From a virus: a stretch of DNA of 60,771 nt. The translations under genes were made by a program, and so were the position numbers. This document shows positions 57,888 through 60,771 of the stretch, one piece after another; the stretch's first letter is position 1, and every line of letters begins with the position of its first letter. A model generated the notes under the pieces. That model saw only the letters and a list, made by a program, of their open reading frames with translations. It had not been told where the DNA came from and did no database searches. The stretch spans positions 1-60,771 of the IMG/VR virus record IMGVR_UViG_3300024265_000051; one strand, given 5' to 3'.

Positions 57888-59874
57888 TTTATGCTTTTTT
57901 CTAATATCTAATGCAGTGTTGTCTGACTTTCAAAATCTCCCAATATCTACAAACGGTGTCGATTGGAATATTGTAAATAAAACCAATAATTATATACGCG
58001 GTCAAATAGCTAGCAGTATTGTGGAAAAAACTTTTGCAGTTGGTTTGCCTCCAATCGAGATAGTCGAAACATGGAGCGTATTTGATACATGGGGTACAAA
58101 TATTATTCCATGGACGAACGGTTTAGATACAGGAATATACACAAATATATTCGAAACCAATATTCTTGTAACAACAACCAATGCAGGTAGAGCATTTGAA
58201 TATACAAAAACTGATTCATCTTTGGCTACTGGTCATACGTATATTACTCATTTTTATATGAGCGAATTAGATGGAGCCATTGACGATCTTTTCACTGCAA
58301 ACAAATTTGTTGCCGTAAATATTGCTACCAATGACATAACTAACTGGTTTTCTCAAAGTATGACTGCAACAAGTGTGCATACTGTTGCAGGAGCATTTAT
58401 CGTTAACACTACAAATATTTTTCAGCGTTACGCAACTAATGTATTTCTAGCTAGTAAGGCCAATATGTTCACAGTTCTAGATGTAGGGATTGTTCGTGAT
58501 CCTATTACTAACGAATGGGGATACATTGCGGGTGGTGATGCTTTTTTTACTAGGCGACCGTCAACAACTAATTCCTATATTTTATCAGAATTACATAGAC
58601 CATACGGATCTAACGTTTTCGTGGAGGCTAGAGGATTTGGTTCTAGTGGCGTAAACGGTCTTTACTCTGAAATAACAAATGGAATTTACTATACGCATAT
58701 GAATAACCCATCCATAAAAATACTACAAAACCCTGCATCAACAAATGAATATGCTATTACTCCGTTAGGCTTTTATAGTCCTATATTGTCATATTATACA
58801 AGTGCATCAGGAATATTTACTGCATCATGGACTGCGCAGTTTTTCGGTGTAAATCCGCCTGGAACAACAATAGCAAGAGGTTCTGAAGATGGTATATTTA
58901 TAGATATACAAGAATTTGATAAACGATATTATGATGAAAATAATTTTCCTGTATTACAGTATAGACTTCATGGAACAAATATTTTCTCATCATTAACTGT
59001 ATCAATAACAGGTTCTGTTTTAGTAGTAAGTAATCAAACTACAATAGCTGCAGGAGAAACTATAGTTATTGGAAGTACAAATCCTATATCACTTTCAGAG
59101 TTATGGTATGATATTAGCAATATTACTGTTGCCGCTAGTTGGGATAATCCAAGTGACGTTATAAATATTCAGTATAAAGGAAACTTTGCTCTTTACGGTG
59201 ATAGACCATATAGGCTTTACGCTTTAGATATCAATGAACGGTGGAAAATTCTGTCACACATGATAATGACAAAGGAAAACGAAACATTCGGGAATAGACA
59301 AACAAACGGATGGATTAGAACAGCAATTGCTTCATCAACAAACTTTCTTGCAGCAGAATCAACACAGAATGTATTATGGGCTGCAAGCACTTACTCTGCT
59401 ATTGACCCTGCATTTTACAGGATAGATGCTAAGCAGATCTACGATCATAATGCTATTAATAAATATGGGTATGATTCAGAACGAAGGTTGCCTGATAATC
59501 CACACACAATTACAGGTATAGATACAAACACCAGTCATACAACAGAATTATACATGAAAATGAATGTTCCGTTTGACGGACGAAGGTTTGAACCTGAATC
59601 AGGTCCATTTACTAATACTCATTATTATGATGTTTTTGATTTTGATTCTGTAGTAACTAATGACAGTATAGCTAGCAATAAGATGTCGCAAGTATTTGAA
59701 TCTACAAATATCCTTCAAAACTATGAGTTTAATATTATTTCAATTAGTTCAAATTCTGCTAATCCTGTTCAGTCAATATCATGGCCTGGAGATCCAGACG
59801 GAATAAGTAGAGACTATATATTTGAAGATGGAGGATCAGTCTGGATTTTAAGATGGGACTTTGATTGGAAATAA
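57868..59874 (+). CDS. Secreted large beta-rich protein, 668 aa
   Basis: Start at ATG 57868 (M-R-L-L-L-Y-S-L-C-F-F-L-I-S-N-A-V-L-S), with V-L-S as a cleavage site; a GAGGG lies before it. Long Asn/Thr/Tyr-rich beta pattern with F-G-S-S-G-V-N-G-L-Y-S, similar in style to fibre or capsule-binding proteins. Sixth signal-peptide gene of the late block and the last before the glycosyltransferase. Confidence 0.6.
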   Translation: MRLLLYSLCFFLISNAVLSDFQNLPISTNGVDWNIVNKTNNYIRGQIASSIVEKTFAVGLPPIEIVETWSVFDTWGTNIIPWTNGLDTGIYTNIFETNILVTTTNAGRAFEYTKTDSSLATGHTYITHFYMSELDGAIDDLFTANKFVAVNIATNDITNWFSQSMTATSVHTVAGAFIVNTTNIFQRYATNVFLASKANMFTVLDVGIVRDPITNEWGYIAGGDAFFTRRPSTTNSYILSELHRPYGSNVFVEARGFGSSGVNGLYSEITNGIYYTHMNNPSIKILQNPASTNEYAITPLGFYSPILSYYTSASGIFTASWTAQFFGVNPPGTTIARGSEDGIFIDIQEFDKRYYDENNFPVLQYRLHGTNIFSSLTVSITGSVLVVSNQTTIAAGETIVIGSTNPISLSELWYDISNITVAASWDNPSDVINIQYKGNFALYGDRPYRLYALDINERWKILSHMIMTKENETFGNRQTNGWIRTAIASSTNFLAAESTQNVLWAASTYSAIDPAFYRIDAKQIYDHNAINKYGYDSERRLPDNPHTITGIDTNTSHTTELYMKMNVPFDGRRFEPESGPFTNTHYYDVFDFDSVVTNDSIASNKMSQVFESTNILQNYEFNIISISSNSANPVQSISWPGDPDGISRDYIFEDGGSVWILRWDFDWK

Positions 59875-59890
59875 TTAAAAAGGAGTTGTA

Positions 59891-60771
59891 ATGAATGTAA
59901 AATGGTTTATGCAAGACGATTTTGCTTGTGGGTATGTTAGGGCAGAGGTTCCTGCACGAGAGATAAACAAAGATAATGGATCTTGCAGAATAGACTGCAA
60001 GGGAAAAGTATATATATCAGATTATCCTAACACTCATATAATGGTTTTTCAGAGATCTCATTCAGTAGATTTGTTAGAAAAAATGATATTTGCTAAAAAG
60101 CTAGGTATAAAAACAGTATATGAACTTGATGACGATCTACTTAATACTCCTAAAGAATTTATAGAGCCATATAAGTTATATTCAGATCCTAGAATACAGT
60201 CAAATATTGTATCATTCATGAACGAAGCCGATGCAGTCATGGTATCTACAGAAGTAATGGCTAAAAGAGTCAGGGAAGAAGCATGCAACGTACCTATTCA
60301 TATCGTAGAAAATTATCTTGATGTCGAAAGATGGGATAATTCTTATGCAGAAAAGCAAACAATATTAAAAGATAATATAACTATAGGTTATATGGGGTCA
60401 GGTTCACATGCTCATGACATGCCTTTGGTCACAGATTCTATATATGATATAATGGAAAAATATGACAATACTGAATTGCTTCTTATAGGATGGGTAGGAT
60501 GGGAACAATTAGGTAAAAAGTTTCAAAAATTTGAGGACAGAATAACTACCATAGAATGGGTTCCTATAGATGTATTGCCTGATTCTATGAAAAATATAGA
60601 TATAGGAATAGCGCCATTATTGATTAATAAATTTAATAAATGCAAAAGTGCCATAAAAATATTCCAGTATTGGGCTTTAGGTATAGCACCTGTAGTTTCT
60701 GCTATTGATGAATATTCAGACAAAATTGAAGATAATGTTGATGGTTTTCTTGTGCATAATAAAAATGAATG
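59891..60771 (+). CDS. Glycosyltransferase (GT4-like), N-terminal part, continues at the window start
   Basis: ATG with AAAAAGGAG twelve bases upstream. The product starts M-N-V-K-W-F-M-Q-D-D-F and has T-V-Y-E-L-D-D-D-L-L, a pattern in glycosyltransferase family 4 N-domains, then I-G-Y-M-G-S-G-S-H as the interdomain nucleotide-binding loop, and R-x-x-T-I-E-W-V-P. The reading frame continues into 1-275 after circularisation to give 342 aa. Likely adds a sugar to fibre, capsid or host polysaccharide. Confidence 0.85.
   Translation, partial: MNVKWFMQDDFACGYVRAEVPAREINKDNGSCRIDCKGKVYISDYPNTHIMVFQRSHSVDLLEKMIFAKKLGIKTVYELDDDLLNTPKEFIEPYKLYSDPRIQSNIVSFMNEADAVMVSTEVMAKRVREEACNVPIHIVENYLDVERWDNSYAEKQTILKDNITIGYMGSGSHAHDMPLVTDSIYDIMEKYDNTELLLIGWVGWEQLGKKFQKFEDRITTIEWVPIDVLPDSMKNIDIGIAPLLINKFNKCKSAIKIFQYWALGIAPVVSAIDEYSDKIEDNVDGFLVHNKNE
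60645..60771. repeat. 127-bp exact terminal overlap with positions 1-127
   Basis: The last 127 bases equal the first 127. They lie inside one gene and do not look like a packaging site. 127 is a common top k-mer size of short-read assemblers, so the overlap most likely marks a circular assembly rather than a biological terminal repeat. The true genome is then 60,644 bp and circularly permuted or circular. Confidence 0.9.

Noticed and set aside
60645-60771. Biological direct terminal repeat
   Set aside because: It lies inside a coding gene and its length equals a common assembler k-mer, so a circular assembly is simpler.

Overview
This window is an almost complete, circularly assembled genome of a tailed double-stranded DNA bacteriophage. 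The last 127 bases (60645-60771) are identical to the first 127, and a glycosyltransferase gene reads in frame across the joint. The unique circle is therefore about 60,644 bp and is shown here linearised inside that gene. The terminase/portal/capsid cassette, very dense gene packing with ATGA and TAATG overlaps, and two large strand-polarised blocks all indicate a phage. I see no DNA polymerase, integrase, tail sheath or clear tape-measure gene, which points to a podovirus-like lytic phage using host polymerases. Sequence is AT-rich with AAGGAG-type ribosome sites. The host cannot be proven. Autotransporter-strand-like and secreted-looking proteins resemble those of PVC-group bacteria (Verrucomicrobiota, Kiritimatiellota, Lentisphaerota), and that is inference only.

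Layout. (1) 1-9047, plus strand: end of the glycosyltransferase, then two giant putative virion/ejection proteins of 1127 and 1792 aa, the second with an HEWVH zinc-protease-like motif. (2) 9086-32787, minus strand: about 55 mostly small early genes. Recognisable members are four HNH nucleases, a DUF559-like nuclease, a RecB-like PD-(D/E)XK nuclease, a Rad50/RecF-like ATPase, an OB-fold-like ssDNA-binding protein, a DnaB helicase, a radical SAM protein, a pentapeptide-repeat protein, a winged-helix replication-type protein, an SNF2 helicase and an RmlD-like sugar-nucleotide reductase. Two odd tRNA genes and about fifteen tiny zinc-ribbon proteins also lie here. (3) 32788-34012: a 1.2-kb control region with divergent sigma70-type promoters, palindromes, direct repeats and a structured RNA candidate. 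(4) 34013-37658, plus strand: small genes including an HTH protein, Lar-like zinc ribbons, a SEC-C protein and a ParB-like fold. (5) 37658-59874, plus strand: methyltransferase, large terminase, portal, scaffold-like protein, major capsid protein, then fibre, adaptor and lysis-associated genes, ending at the glycosyltransferase.

Genes working together. The minus-strand block is presumably the early replication, recombination and host-takeover module (helicases, SSB, nucleases). The plus-strand block is packaging, head and tail. The early block fires from promoters at 32839-32867 and, internally, at 15321-15349 and 22931-22959. The plus block fires from 33909-33937.

Most unusual features: six genes inside the structural module start with Sec-type signal peptides, including a 1355-aa fibre with YadA-like head repeats and an autotransporter-like protein. 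A compact promoter-hairpin-hairpin-T7 unit at 22815-22959 looks like a regulated leader or small RNA. A second, 180-nt structured RNA candidate lies between two strong promoters. One tRNA has a long variable arm but appears to read Cys codons. A tRNA-like gene has a 20-nt anticodon loop. At least fifteen genes shorter than 60 codons, found by reading between larger ORFs, are tied to their neighbours by start/stop overlaps.
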